64,000 bases of DNA from positions 16,176 through 80,175 of the forward strand of contig JANXSF010000013.1 of assembly GCA_025352795.1 (NCBI GenBank). Direction: 5' to 3'. The notes under the pieces are model-generated. The model was not told the DNA's origin. It searched no databases and saw only the letters and a program-made list of their open reading frames with translations. The translations under genes and the position numbers were made by a program. Each line of letters opens with the position of its first letter. The stretch's first letter is position 1. Shown here piece after piece: positions 45,795 through 54,950 of this stretch. The stretch comes from Acidobacteriota bacterium (GTDB lineage: Bacteria; Acidobacteriota; Terriglobia; Bryobacterales; Bryobacteraceae).

Positions 45795-47150
45795 ATGACG
45801 CACCTTAGCGAGGCGGTAGCCCGCTACCACAAATTACTGGAATCTGAATCGTTTAGGGACCTTGGATGGGTCAGTGAGCTACGACAAGCTATGGAAAGTC
45901 GTGGTTTAATTGTTTCCACCCGACCGGTTTCTCCGTTCTTGCGCCCTAATTTTGTGGCCAAACGGCAATACGATCACCTTACCAAAGATTCTGAAGTCCT
46001 TTTTTCTGCCATCAATCGCATGAAAAAGGCGGCACTCAGCAATCCACAGCTTTTAGCCCGCATGGAATTGCTGCCTGCGGAAAAAATGTTGGCCAACACA
46101 GATCCTGGATATTCGGAATTGACTTCAATGAGCACGCTTGAAGCATCCATGGACAATGGCTCAATGCATTTTCTGAACTATCAGGCCACGGCACCGTTCG
46201 GAGTTGTGTATTCGGAAATTCTTTCGGACTTGATTTACGATTGTGAACCGATGAAGGAATTTCGCAAGAAACACAAAATGGCTAAAGTCAGCGGCTTGAA
46301 ATATTTCTTACAAGCGGCACTGAAAGCCTGGAAGGAATTCGGCCAAAAGAGAAAGCCCCAAATTGCCGTGCTGGAATTTCGGCAGCCGTTTCCCAATGCC
46401 GAATCAAACGAGCATCAACTGCTGGCCGAGTATTTACGTAAGGCGGGGTACGGCACAGAAGTGGTTTCCCCAGAACAACTGGAATACAAGAACGGTGTAC
46501 TGCGGCGCGGAGAATTCACCATTGACTTAGTATTGCGTCGCGTCAATGCGCAGGAGTTTGTAATCCGTTACGATCTGGAACAGCCGCTGGTGCGTGCTTA
46601 TCGGGATCGTGCCGTTTGCGTTGTAAACAATTTTCGAGCAGAAATCGCCCAAAAACGAGCAGTTTTTGAGCTGCTCACTGATGATACATTGACCTCAAAA
46701 TTCCCTGCGGTGGAACGGAAAGTGATCCGCGATATGGTCCCATGGACTCGCGTTGTGCGGGCAACAGATACCAATTGGCGCGGCAACACTGTGGATTTAC
46801 CGGCGTACATTCTGGCCAACCGCGAACACTTGGTAATGCGTCCCAACGACGAGACTGCCGAACAGCACACCTACATTGGGGCGACGATGGATGACGCCAG
46901 TTGGGAACGTTCCCTGAAAACGGCCATCCGCAATCCATATGTTGTGCAGGAAAAAACAACAGTGGCTACGGAAAAGTTTCCGGTGCAGTTATATGGTGGT
47001 TTGGAAATGAAAGAAATGCAGATTGACATGTTTGCCCACGCCTATCAAGGCAAAGTGCAATGTGCGTCGACATATCTTTCGACAGCTGCCCCATCGGGAT
47101 TTTCCAGCATCCAGGGGATTGTGCCCACCTTCATCTTAGAAAGCAAATAG
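45795..47150 (+). CDS. Circularly permuted ATP-grasp-like protein
   Basis: A 451-residue cytoplasmic protein resembling circularly permuted ATP-grasp enzymes (glutathionylspermidine-synthase-like group): NYQATAPFGVVYSEILSDL, IAVLEFRQPFPNAESNEHQLL, LVLRRVNAQEFVIRYD, HLVMRPNDETAEQHTYIGATM and the C-terminal VVQEKTTVATEKFPV. These enzymes form amide bonds with ATP; many act on peptides, but the substrate here is not known and no partner peptide gene is visible. It stands between the S46 peptidase (divergent) and the NtrY-like kinase (59 bases downstream). Confidence 0.75.
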   Translation: MTHLSEAVARYHKLLESESFRDLGWVSELRQAMESRGLIVSTRPVSPFLRPNFVAKRQYDHLTKDSEVLFSAINRMKKAALSNPQLLARMELLPAEKMLANTDPGYSELTSMSTLEASMDNGSMHFLNYQATAPFGVVYSEILSDLIYDCEPMKEFRKKHKMAKVSGLKYFLQAALKAWKEFGQKRKPQIAVLEFRQPFPNAESNEHQLLAEYLRKAGYGTEVVSPEQLEYKNGVLRRGEFTIDLVLRRVNAQEFVIRYDLEQPLVRAYRDRAVCVVNNFRAEIAQKRAVFELLTDDTLTSKFPAVERKVIRDMVPWTRVVRATDTNWRGNTVDLPAYILANREHLVMRPNDETAEQHTYIGATMDDASWERSLKTAIRNPYVVQEKTTVATEKFPVQLYGGLEMKEMQIDMFAHAYQGKVQCASTYLSTAAPSGFSSIQGIVPTFILESK

Positions 47151-47209
47151 CTTTGCAAGCTGCTTGAACAACGCACTTGCGATAGCCCATTTCCCTTATA
47201 ATCAAGACA

Positions 47210-49255
47210 ATGCGACAAAGGCTTTTCTATTACGCCTCAGGAATAGCACTTTCGCTGTTACTTATTGCGCTGCTGATTCTGCCTGGGTCCATGTCCTTAG
47301 GGGAATTTGGACCTCGCAATACTCCAGAACTCTATCTGTTCTGGGGAATGTCCACACTCATCTTTGTGCTGACGGTGACGGTGGCGTTCATGCTGTTCCG
47401 CACCGTTGCCAAACTCTACATAGAGCGTTCCAGGGACCGTGAGGGATCGCGAATCCGTACCAAGATGGTGGTGGGTGCGCTGCTGCTCAGCTTCATCCCG
47501 CTACTGTTCATGGTGATGTGGAATGTTTCGGTGTTGACTTACAACATGGACAAATGGTTCAGCCGTCCGGCAGAACATATTCGGTTAGACCTGATTGAAG
47601 TTGGGGCCTCTGTAATGCGCGATGCAGCGGAAAGGGCCAACGCTCAGGCCAACTGGTTGGCACTTGTTGACCATGAAGAAGGCGAGGCCGGGCTGTATCA
47701 AAAAATCTGTAAGGAAAACGGGATTGTCCAGGCAAAGCGTGACGGGGAAGTTATTTGTAGCGTTGCACCGAATGCCAGCCAGGGAATTCGCAAACTTTCG
47801 GCCAAGGTGGAAGCCTGGGATGGAAGTGAATTCGAGGTGGAAACGCACATGCCTGTGGATTTGGATCTTAAGGAACGGCTGATAGAAAAATCGGTACGTG
47901 ACTACGAACAGCTTAGAGTCAACAGGAACGAAACCAGGTATCAGTACCAATCCATTTTGGCTTTGATTACACTTTTTATTGCCTTCGTTGCCACGTGGAT
48001 TGCGTTGTTTCTGTCGCGGCAAATTACCGAGCCAATATCGGCATTGTTAAAGGCGTCGCATGAAGTTCGGCAGGGCAATTTGGCCTATCGGGTGGAGCGT
48101 GGGGCGATTGATGAGTTAGGCAAGCTGGTGCGCGCGTTCAACGACATGACGGCGGATTTAGAGGCGTCCAGCAAAGAGCTGGAACTGAGGCGGCGATTCA
48201 CCGAAACGATTCTGGAGAGCATTCCCACAGGTGTAATCTCAGTTGCCCGGGATGGTCGAATTCTGAAAGTGAATCGCGCATTTCAACAAATGTTTAGCGG
48301 TCCGCAAGCGGAGATTGCGCAAAGGTTGGAGAATTTATTCACACGAGAAGATGCTGCTGAAATCCGGTATTTGATGAAGAGGGCTCGTCGAACCGGTTTG
48401 GCCACGCAACAAATGGACATGCAGAAGGGGGGGCAGACTATCCACCTTTCCATTACTGTTTCGGCTTTAGAAGACAGCGTTTCCTCAGGATTCGTAGTGG
48501 TCATTGAAGATACCAGCGAATTGTTACGCGCTCAAAAAGCATCAGCCTGGCATGAAGTGGCCCGGCGCATTGCCCATGAAATCAAGAACCCACTGACGCC
48601 CATTGCACTGTGTGCAGAGCGAATTCAACGGCATTTGGAAAGGGCTGTGACCACTCCGGAATTCGCCAGAGTTGTGCGAGAGTGCACGGCCACCATATCC
48701 AGCGAAGTGGAATCAGTAAAGACATTGGTAGATGAATTTTCGCAGTTCGCTAGATTTCCCTCCCCACAGCCTGTCCCTTCTGACTTGAACGAAGTCGTGG
48801 AGACGGCCTTAAATGTGTTTGCCGGACGGTTGGACGGGGTAAACGTGCACATGCAACTATCGACTAGTTTGCCGCCAGTGAATGTGGATAGAGAGCAATT
48901 CAAGCGCATTGTAGTGAATCTGGTAGACAACGCGGCCGAAGCAATGCAGGATTCGCTGGTGAAAGATTTAACTATCATCACGCAAATGGCGACCAACGAA
49001 AGCGTGGAACTGATTGTGGCGGATACGGGAAGCGGCGTATCGCCTGAGGATAAGGAGAAGCTTTTTCTGCCGTATTTTTCAACCAAAAGCAGAGGTACCG
49101 GTTTGGGTCTGGCGATTGTCAGCCACATTGCGATGGACCACCACGCACAGATTCGGGTAGAGGACAATTTACCCCGTGGGGCGCGGTTTGTATTAGAAAT
49201 TCCAGCATTGATTACAGTGGAACAGGAATTTCAGGATGTTGAGGCAAGGGTATGA
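47210..49255 (+). CDS. NtrY-like membrane sensor histidine kinase
   Basis: A 681-residue kinase. Two or three N-terminal helices (about 8-27, 42-65, 85-106), a periplasmic sensor region (about 107-245), a further helix (about 245-270), HAMP (LSRQITEPISALLKASHEVR), PAS (about 325-440; ILESIPTGVISVARDGRILKVN), HisKA (His456 in RRIAHEIKNPLTPIALCAERI) and HATPase (VNLVDNAAEAMQDS, DTGSGVSPEDKEKLF, GTGLGLAIVSHI). This is the architecture of NtrY, which senses nitrogen or envelope state in alphaproteobacteria. It overlaps the NtrX-like regulator by ATGA. Confidence 0.94.
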   Translation: MRQRLFYYASGIALSLLLIALLILPGSMSLGEFGPRNTPELYLFWGMSTLIFVLTVTVAFMLFRTVAKLYIERSRDREGSRIRTKMVVGALLLSFIPLLFMVMWNVSVLTYNMDKWFSRPAEHIRLDLIEVGASVMRDAAERANAQANWLALVDHEEGEAGLYQKICKENGIVQAKRDGEVICSVAPNASQGIRKLSAKVEAWDGSEFEVETHMPVDLDLKERLIEKSVRDYEQLRVNRNETRYQYQSILALITLFIAFVATWIALFLSRQITEPISALLKASHEVRQGNLAYRVERGAIDELGKLVRAFNDMTADLEASSKELELRRRFTETILESIPTGVISVARDGRILKVNRAFQQMFSGPQAEIAQRLENLFTREDAAEIRYLMKRARRTGLATQQMDMQKGGQTIHLSITVSALEDSVSSGFVVVIEDTSELLRAQKASAWHEVARRIAHEIKNPLTPIALCAERIQRHLERAVTTPEFARVVRECTATISSEVESVKTLVDEFSQFARFPSPQPVPSDLNEVVETALNVFAGRLDGVNVHMQLSTSLPPVNVDREQFKRIVVNLVDNAAEAMQDSLVKDLTIITQMATNESVELIVADTGSGVSPEDKEKLFLPYFSTKSRGTGLGLAIVSHIAMDHHAQIRVEDNLPRGARFVLEIPALITVEQEFQDVEARV

Positions 49256-50616
49256 AATCACCACGCATTCTGGTAGTTGATGATGAGCCGGGCATCCGCA
49301 AATCCATGACAGGAGTACTTGAGGACGAAGGGTACGAAGTGGAATCGGTTGGTTCAGGGGAAGAGTGTCTGAAGATTCTGCAGCGCAGGGCGTTCGACGC
49401 AATCTTATTGGACATTTGGTTACCCGGTATGGATGGCATGGAAACGCTGCTACGGATCCAGGAAATACCGCCCGATGACCGTCCAGTGGTGGTGATGATT
49501 TCCGGGCATGGCAACATTGAAACAGCGGTGAAGGCGACCAAGCTGGGGGCCTTCGACTTTCTTGAAAAGCCTCCCACTATTGAAAAAATCACCGTTGTTG
49601 TAAAGAACGGAATTCAGCAACGCAAGATGGAAAGGGAACTGGACCGGCTGCACGCCAAATCGAGTTTGGGTCCGGAAATTATTGGAGAGAGCGTGCCGAT
49701 GAAGGCGCTTCGGCAGCAGTTGGCACTGATGGCTTCAACCAACGGTCGAGTGCTGATTTACGGAGAAAGCGGTACTGGAAAAGAGCTGGTGGCCCAGGCG
49801 ATTCATCGGATGAGCACTCGTTCTGCGGAACCGTTTATTGAAGTCAATTGCGCGGCGATTCCTGAAGACATGATTGAGAGCGAGCTGTTTGGGCACAGGA
49901 AAGGCAGCTTCCCTGGAGCGCAAGAGGACAAGATCGGCAAACTGCAGCGGGCCGATGGCGGAACTCTGTTTTTAAACGAAGTTGGGGATATGAGCTTGCG
50001 GACGCAGGCGAAAGTGCTGCGTGCGTTGGATGAAGGTCGGTTGGAACCTGTGGGAGCATCGGAATCCATTCAGGTGGACGCGCGGGTAATTGCGGCTACC
50101 AACAAACATTTAGAGGAAGAAATTGAGCGCGGGAATTTCCGGGAAGATCTGTTTTACCGGCTAAATGTGATTCCGTTCGACGTGCCACCGTTGCGGGAGC
50201 GTCTGGAAGACATCCCCAAATTAGCCGATTATTTTCTTCGCGAATTCACGAGGGCTTACGGGCGTAAAACCAAAGAGCTGACCCCGGAAGCATACCAGGC
50301 ATTATCCGATTATGGATGGCCGGGCAACGTCCGCGAGTTGCGAAATTTGATGGAACGAATTGTGATCATGAATCCGCAGGCAAGAGTGGATGCACGGCAC
50401 ATTCCCTTGCAATCGCAACGCCGAGGGAATGGGCAGAAGCCACCGCAATGGTCGGGTAGTTTGCAGGAAGTCAGGGAATCAGCCGAGCGCGATTACATTT
50501 TGAAGAAGCTGGAAGAATCGAGCGGCAATGTGACGCGGACGTCGGAATTGCTGGGTCTGGAGCGAAGCAATTTATATCGCAAAATGAAGACTCTGGGGAT
50601 CACGTTCAAAGACTAA
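49252..50616 (+). CDS. NtrX-like sigma-54-type response regulator with altered GAFTGA loop
   Basis: A 454-residue regulator: receiver (Asp54 in LLDIWLPGMDG), AAA+ domain with Walker A (GESGTGKE) and ELFGHRK, and a Fis-type helix-turn-helix (YILKKLEESSGNVTRTSELL, LERSNLYRKM). The loop that contacts sigma-54, GAFTGA in the family, is GSFPGA here (218-223), with the key Thr replaced by Pro. In well-studied activators that Thr is needed to remodel the sigma-54 holoenzyme, so this protein may act by DNA binding alone. It follows its partner kinase with a four-base overlap and is followed by a long inverted repeat. Confidence 0.93.
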   Translation: MKSPRILVVDDEPGIRKSMTGVLEDEGYEVESVGSGEECLKILQRRAFDAILLDIWLPGMDGMETLLRIQEIPPDDRPVVVMISGHGNIETAVKATKLGAFDFLEKPPTIEKITVVVKNGIQQRKMERELDRLHAKSSLGPEIIGESVPMKALRQQLALMASTNGRVLIYGESGTGKELVAQAIHRMSTRSAEPFIEVNCAAIPEDMIESELFGHRKGSFPGAQEDKIGKLQRADGGTLFLNEVGDMSLRTQAKVLRALDEGRLEPVGASESIQVDARVIAATNKHLEEEIERGNFREDLFYRLNVIPFDVPPLRERLEDIPKLADYFLREFTRAYGRKTKELTPEAYQALSDYGWPGNVRELRNLMERIVIMNPQARVDARHIPLQSQRRGNGQKPPQWSGSLQEVRESAERDYILKKLEESSGNVTRTSELLGLERSNLYRKMKTLGITFKD

Positions 50617-50620
50617 ATTT

Positions 50621-50717
50621 TTATCCGCAGATGACGGTAGATGAACGCAGATAACACCAAACATCCAACAATTGCCTTTTTGTTTTATCTGCGTTCATTT
50701 GCGTCATCTGCGGATAA
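50621..50717. repeat. Long inverted repeat (33-34-bp arms)
   Basis: The left arm, 50621-50654, starts TTATCCGCAGATGACG and ends ATGAACGCAGATAA. The right arm, 50685-50717, is its near-exact reverse complement; they differ by about two changes and one indel. A 30-base AT-rich loop lies between. It sits between the NtrX-like stop and copA. The ATCTGCGTTCAT..ATCTGCGG core is known to me as a dispersed repeat in several phyla, so this is probably a REP or folded-element insertion. It may also form a strong transcription barrier. Confidence 0.8.
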
Positions 50718-50746
50718 TCTTCATTCAGATTAGTTAGGATGCAGAT

Positions 50747-52882
50747 ATGAGTTCCAAAGCAACCAGAGTCGATTTTCCGATCAAGGGAATGACGTGTGCT
50801 GGTTGTGCATCCACCGTCACTGCGGCGCTATCGAAACAAGCAGGGGTGACGCAAGCCAGTGTTAACTTTGCCACACGACGGGCCACTGTACTGTTCGACC
50901 CTGCGGTTACGACGAAAGAAACTTTATCGCGAGCCATTTCCAAGGCCGGCTATGCCGTGGCTGAATCCCAGGATACGGCGCAGGTGGAAGCTGAGGAATT
51001 TATGGAGATGCGGCATCGTTTTGTGATTGCGCTGCTCTGTTCGCTGCCCGTGTTTACCATCGCCATGGGCCACGGCATGTTCGATTTTCCTGGCTCTGTC
51101 TGGTTGCAATGGGCGCTGACCACCCCAGTGGTCTTTTATTGTGGCTGGCCATTTCTGCGTGGGGCTTTCGTTGATATCCGCCGTCGTTCCGCAGGAATGA
51201 ATTCCCTGATCGCTCTGGGCACACTATCCGCATATTTATATTCCGCCTGGGCCGTGATAACCCATCATCACGCCGTCTACTTTGAATCCGCTGCGGTGAT
51301 TGTCACGCTGATTATTCTGGGTAGAATGCTGGAATCTCGCGCTCGTGCACAGACTGGCGACGCCATCCGTCAATTGGCGGCATTGACCCCGCCGACGGCC
51401 CGGCTCATAAAACGGAAACAGGAAATTGATGTTCCCGTGGAGGACGTTCGGCCCAATGACATTATCCTGATTCGTCCAGGAGAGCGCATTCCATTGGATG
51501 GCATTGTACTGGAGGGCTTTTCCCCTGTGGATGAAGCGATGTTGACCGGCGAAAGTGTACCTATCGACAAAATTGAGGGGGCCTCTGTTTTTGCAGGGAC
51601 GATGAATTCAACGGGCAGTCTTCGGGTTCAGGTTACGCAGGCGTCATCGGAATCGATGCTGGCGAAAATTGTTGAACTGGTGGAACAGGCGCAAGGTCAA
51701 ACGGCTCCTATACAACGGCTGGCCGACAGAGTGAGTGCCTGGTTTGTACCTGCCTGCCTATTGATTGCCGTGCTGACGTTCGGAATCTGGTACGCGATCA
51801 CTGACCCGGCGAATCGGTTGGAGACTGCGCTGACTCGCTTTGTTGCCGTGTTGATTATTGCCTGCCCTTGCGCCCTGGGCCTGGCTACCCCAACAGCCGT
51901 GCTTGCGGCAACCGGACGAGCGGCCCGTCTGGGAATTCTTTTCAAAAGTGGCGATGCCCTGGAGACTGCGGCGGGCATTAGTGCCGTGGTTTTAGATAAG
52001 ACCGGGACCATCACCGAAGGCAAACCGAAAGTAACGCTCATCAAAATTGAGCCGGGATTTGAGGAAGCGGAAGTATTGGAATATGCTGCGGCCGTGGAAA
52101 GACACAGTGAACATCCTTATGCCAAGGCAATTGTTGATCGTGCCAGCCATTTGAGAAATCTGACTGTCACTGGATTTTCAGCTCAACCGGGTCGGGGGGC
52201 TACTGGTGTAGCGGAGGAGCATGCCATCGGAATTGAGTCAGCGCCAGATGTTGAGGGCTTTCCGCGGGAATCGGCGGTGCTGCGGGTAATTGTAGATGGG
52301 AAAACGGCTGGTTGGATTGGAGTGGCGGATATGGCGCGTCCCGATTCAAAAATGGCAGTGACGCGGCTGTTGGATATGAAGTACCAGGTGACGCTGCTTA
52401 CTGGTGATCGTAAAAGCGTGGCGCAGGCCATTGCTGGTCAGATAGGGATCAGCGATGTGCAAGCGGAGATAAATCCGGCAGGAAAACTAGAAGCGGTGAA
52501 GCGTTTGCAGGCACAGGATCAGCGCGTGGCAATGGTCGGGGATGGTATCAACGATTCCCCAGCGTTAGCTCAGGCCGACTTAGGAATAGCCATGGGTAGC
52601 GGGACTGGCATTGCTCTTGCGACTGCTTCTGTGGTGCTGTTGCGGCCTAGCTTGAACTTGGTGCCCCAGGCTCTTACCATAGCCAAAGTGGCGATGCGCA
52701 TTATCCGTCAGAACATTTTCTGGGCGTTCCTGTTTAACGCACTGGCCATTCCACTGGCCGCAGGCGTGTTCCACAGTTGGCTAGGGTGGGACTTATCCCC
52801 AATGGTTGCTGCCGGAGCAATGGCACTTTCCAGCATCATGGTAGTTTCCAATTCTTTGCGGTTAAGCCGACTTAACCGTTAA
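50747..52882 (+). CDS. copA: Copper-exporting P1B-type ATPase
   Basis: A 711-residue pump. It has one N-terminal metal-binding domain (GMTCAGC, Cys17 and Cys20), eight predicted membrane helices with the channel motif CPC (Cys373-Pro374-Cys375), the phosphorylation site DKTGTITEG (Asp417), SEHPYAKAI, and hinge GDGINDSPAL. The CPC motif and the late-helix NSLRLSR are typical of Cu(I) export. It follows the long inverted repeat and has no adjacent copper regulator. Its last 11 bases overlap the 3' end of the next, convergent gene. Confidence 0.95.
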   Translation: MSSKATRVDFPIKGMTCAGCASTVTAALSKQAGVTQASVNFATRRATVLFDPAVTTKETLSRAISKAGYAVAESQDTAQVEAEEFMEMRHRFVIALLCSLPVFTIAMGHGMFDFPGSVWLQWALTTPVVFYCGWPFLRGAFVDIRRRSAGMNSLIALGTLSAYLYSAWAVITHHHAVYFESAAVIVTLIILGRMLESRARAQTGDAIRQLAALTPPTARLIKRKQEIDVPVEDVRPNDIILIRPGERIPLDGIVLEGFSPVDEAMLTGESVPIDKIEGASVFAGTMNSTGSLRVQVTQASSESMLAKIVELVEQAQGQTAPIQRLADRVSAWFVPACLLIAVLTFGIWYAITDPANRLETALTRFVAVLIIACPCALGLATPTAVLAATGRAARLGILFKSGDALETAAGISAVVLDKTGTITEGKPKVTLIKIEPGFEEAEVLEYAAAVERHSEHPYAKAIVDRASHLRNLTVTGFSAQPGRGATGVAEEHAIGIESAPDVEGFPRESAVLRVIVDGKTAGWIGVADMARPDSKMAVTRLLDMKYQVTLLTGDRKSVAQAIAGQIGISDVQAEINPAGKLEAVKRLQAQDQRVAMVGDGINDSPALAQADLGIAMGSGTGIALATASVVLLRPSLNLVPQALTIAKVAMRIIRQNIFWAFLFNALAIPLAAGVFHSWLGWDLSPMVAAGAMALSSIMVVSNSLRLSRLNR

Positions 52883-54815
52883 CGGCCTTTTTTCTAACCT
52901 CAGCGCTAATTTTTCTGCCTTTGTTGCGCAGTTGGTCCATCCGTTCTTGAGCGTTGGCTAAGGCTTCGTTCAACGGCTCCCGTTCCACCTGTACGGCCCC
53001 TGTGCTGAAGGTAAGTAAGTTCTGACCAAGATTGCGCAACTGATAATCCCAGAATTTCTCGGCAACCGAATCGATCCGACGTTGCGCCGCATTGCCCAAT
53101 TCTCCAAGGAAGATCATGACCCATTTATCGTCTTCCACCCGTGCCGCAAAATCTTTATCCCGAACAATTCCGCTGATCAGTTTCACAGCCTGCTGAACCA
53201 TTTCGTCGACTTGGGCCTTCGACTTATCTGCCGTTGCCTTGGCGTAGTCATTGATTCCTGCATAGATGATGACGCCTGTAACCGACTTCTTCGAATCCAA
53301 TAATTGGTTCAGCACTTGACGATCATGCATGCCACCGGGCAGACTCAACGAGTCCAGGGTCAGGGAGACTGGCTCATCTTCGGTGAAAAAGGACTTAGGA
53401 GGTTCCAGGTCAGCGAACAAAGTTTCCAGTTCTGGAACTGGAGCTTCAATCAACATTGCGGTGCTCACGGGCATCTCGTCTTCCAGCATAAGATCTTCAT
53501 TATTCTGGCTCAGCAATTCCCTCAGAATCGCGTCGTGGTCATTTTCAGCAGCTACTGAAGCAGTGCTTGGCGATTTGAAGCTAACCTGCTTACGGAGCTG
53601 ATCCACAGCGCAATCCGTATGTGAATTTACAAACTGATGTTCCACTTCTGGTGTGGATGCGACTTCAATCGGATCGGACAATTCAGCTTCCACACTGATT
53701 CGAATAATCTGATCGAGAAGGTCGTATTCAGGGGTCACGGGATGCGACACCCGATTTAGCTCATGTTCCAGACCGATATCTGAAACGACTTCCGTTGGCT
53801 GCATGGTGAGTACAGCGGGTGAATGCCGCTGCTCTTCAATCGGCGATTCTTCAATTGTGGCGACTACAGCCTCTTGGTGATGAATTTCGACGACCTTTTC
53901 CGGGAGCCAAATTTCTACATAGTCATCTTCTTCGTCTTCAATCGGATCGTGGGGAATAACTAGAGCTGGCTGACGAATTTCCTCTGCATGGTTTACCTTT
54001 GGAACAAGATCGGTGGCGATAGTTATGACATTGGCCGGTTTGTAATATTGGGCGGCGAACCTGGCCTTGGCCTGCTCTTTCAATCTATGAATTTCTTCGC
54101 GAACAGCACTGCTGGCGGGAACGGCCATGGGTCGGCTCTGCTCTTTCGCAGGCTCCGGCACGATTTGAGGATACGTTCCGATACTGGTTTTAATGACTGC
54201 CGCAGCAGGGATTGTGGTGATAACTTCAGTAGCAATTTGGATAGGTTCCAGCACCATGGTTGCAGTGGCTATCTGGGGTTGATGGGTGGACAGCAACGCC
54301 GCCTTGGCCAGAGCAGCTGCGCTCACAAAATCCTCAGCGGACTTCTTTGGCTTGCGATTCGATACTGGTTCCACTTCAACTACAGCGGTTTTCCGTTCTT
54401 CATCCACGCGCAATCGCATTGCCTCATCGCGCTTGACTAAGGCTTCCCGATCATTCGTTTCAGCAGGAGTAACGACTTCCACGACTGGTGCAGGTGGCAT
54501 TTGCCATGCAACGGTTGCAGCGCTGGGACGTTCCCTAAATGGTTCTGCTTGGGCGACGGGTGCTGACACAGGCATCCAACCAGCCTTGCGCGCTGCGGCG
54601 AAAAACTGTTCAAACAGAGCTTGGGGAATGAAACTGCCGGGATCTAATATCCCCCGCCTGTCCCTTTCTTCGTTTCTTACGCGAAGCTCAACATTTTTCT
54701 CTCTTAACTGCTCATTGTTGCCCTTCAGGTAGTCACATACAAGAGCGACAAATGCCGCTCCCAGCACTACTACCAGACTGACGAATATTTGAAGTTCTAA
54801 GGCTCCGAAGTCCAT
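52872..54815 (-). CDS. Membrane-anchored protein with a degenerate GGDEF-like C-terminal domain
   Basis: A 647-residue protein. One N-terminal helix (LQIFVSLVVVLGAAFVALVC) is followed by a short coiled coil (NEQLREKNVELRVRNEERDR), then about 390 residues rich in Ala, Val, Glu and Pro without clear domains, and a C-terminal domain (about 500-640: VTGVIIYAGINDYAKATADK, VRDKDFAARVEDDKWVMIFLG, NAAQRRIDSVAEKFWDYQLR). That last part has the length and strand pattern of a GGDEF domain, but the catalytic GGDEF is replaced by VEDDKW, so it would not make cyclic di-GMP. It may bind a nucleotide or serve as a scaffold. Similarity is weak; this is an inference. Confidence 0.7.
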   Translation of the reverse strand: MDFGALELQIFVSLVVVLGAAFVALVCDYLKGNNEQLREKNVELRVRNEERDRRGILDPGSFIPQALFEQFFAAARKAGWMPVSAPVAQAEPFRERPSAATVAWQMPPAPVVEVVTPAETNDREALVKRDEAMRLRVDEERKTAVVEVEPVSNRKPKKSAEDFVSAAALAKAALLSTHQPQIATATMVLEPIQIATEVITTIPAAAVIKTSIGTYPQIVPEPAKEQSRPMAVPASSAVREEIHRLKEQAKARFAAQYYKPANVITIATDLVPKVNHAEEIRQPALVIPHDPIEDEEDDYVEIWLPEKVVEIHHQEAVVATIEESPIEEQRHSPAVLTMQPTEVVSDIGLEHELNRVSHPVTPEYDLLDQIIRISVEAELSDPIEVASTPEVEHQFVNSHTDCAVDQLRKQVSFKSPSTASVAAENDHDAILRELLSQNNEDLMLEDEMPVSTAMLIEAPVPELETLFADLEPPKSFFTEDEPVSLTLDSLSLPGGMHDRQVLNQLLDSKKSVTGVIIYAGINDYAKATADKSKAQVDEMVQQAVKLISGIVRDKDFAARVEDDKWVMIFLGELGNAAQRRIDSVAEKFWDYQLRNLGQNLLTFSTGAVQVEREPLNEALANAQERMDQLRNKGRKISAEVRKKAVNG

Positions 54816-54933
54816 GGCTATTCTAAGGAGTCTATCGGCGTGCTGGACCCTAAGATTTAGGCTTGGACCTTAAAAAAAGGTGAGTATTTTTTATCCTTGA
54901 CCTGGGCAACGGACACTAGTTTGGTTAAAAGCT

Positions 54934-54949
54934 TCAATCAATTGATTGA
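54934..54949. repeat. 16-bp perfect palindrome after the stop of the next minus-strand gene
   Basis: TCAATCAATTGATTGA is a perfect palindrome, one base downstream of the stop codon of the exported protein gene (54951-55727) and about 120 bases upstream of the start of the 52872-54815 gene. It could be a regulator site for the downstream gene. A T-run is absent, so it is not a terminator. Confidence 0.4.
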
Positions 54950-54950
54950 G

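Noticed and set aside
50621..50717. CRISPR-like repeat pair
   Set aside because: There are only two copies in inverted orientation, so it is a hairpin and not an array; no cas gene is present.
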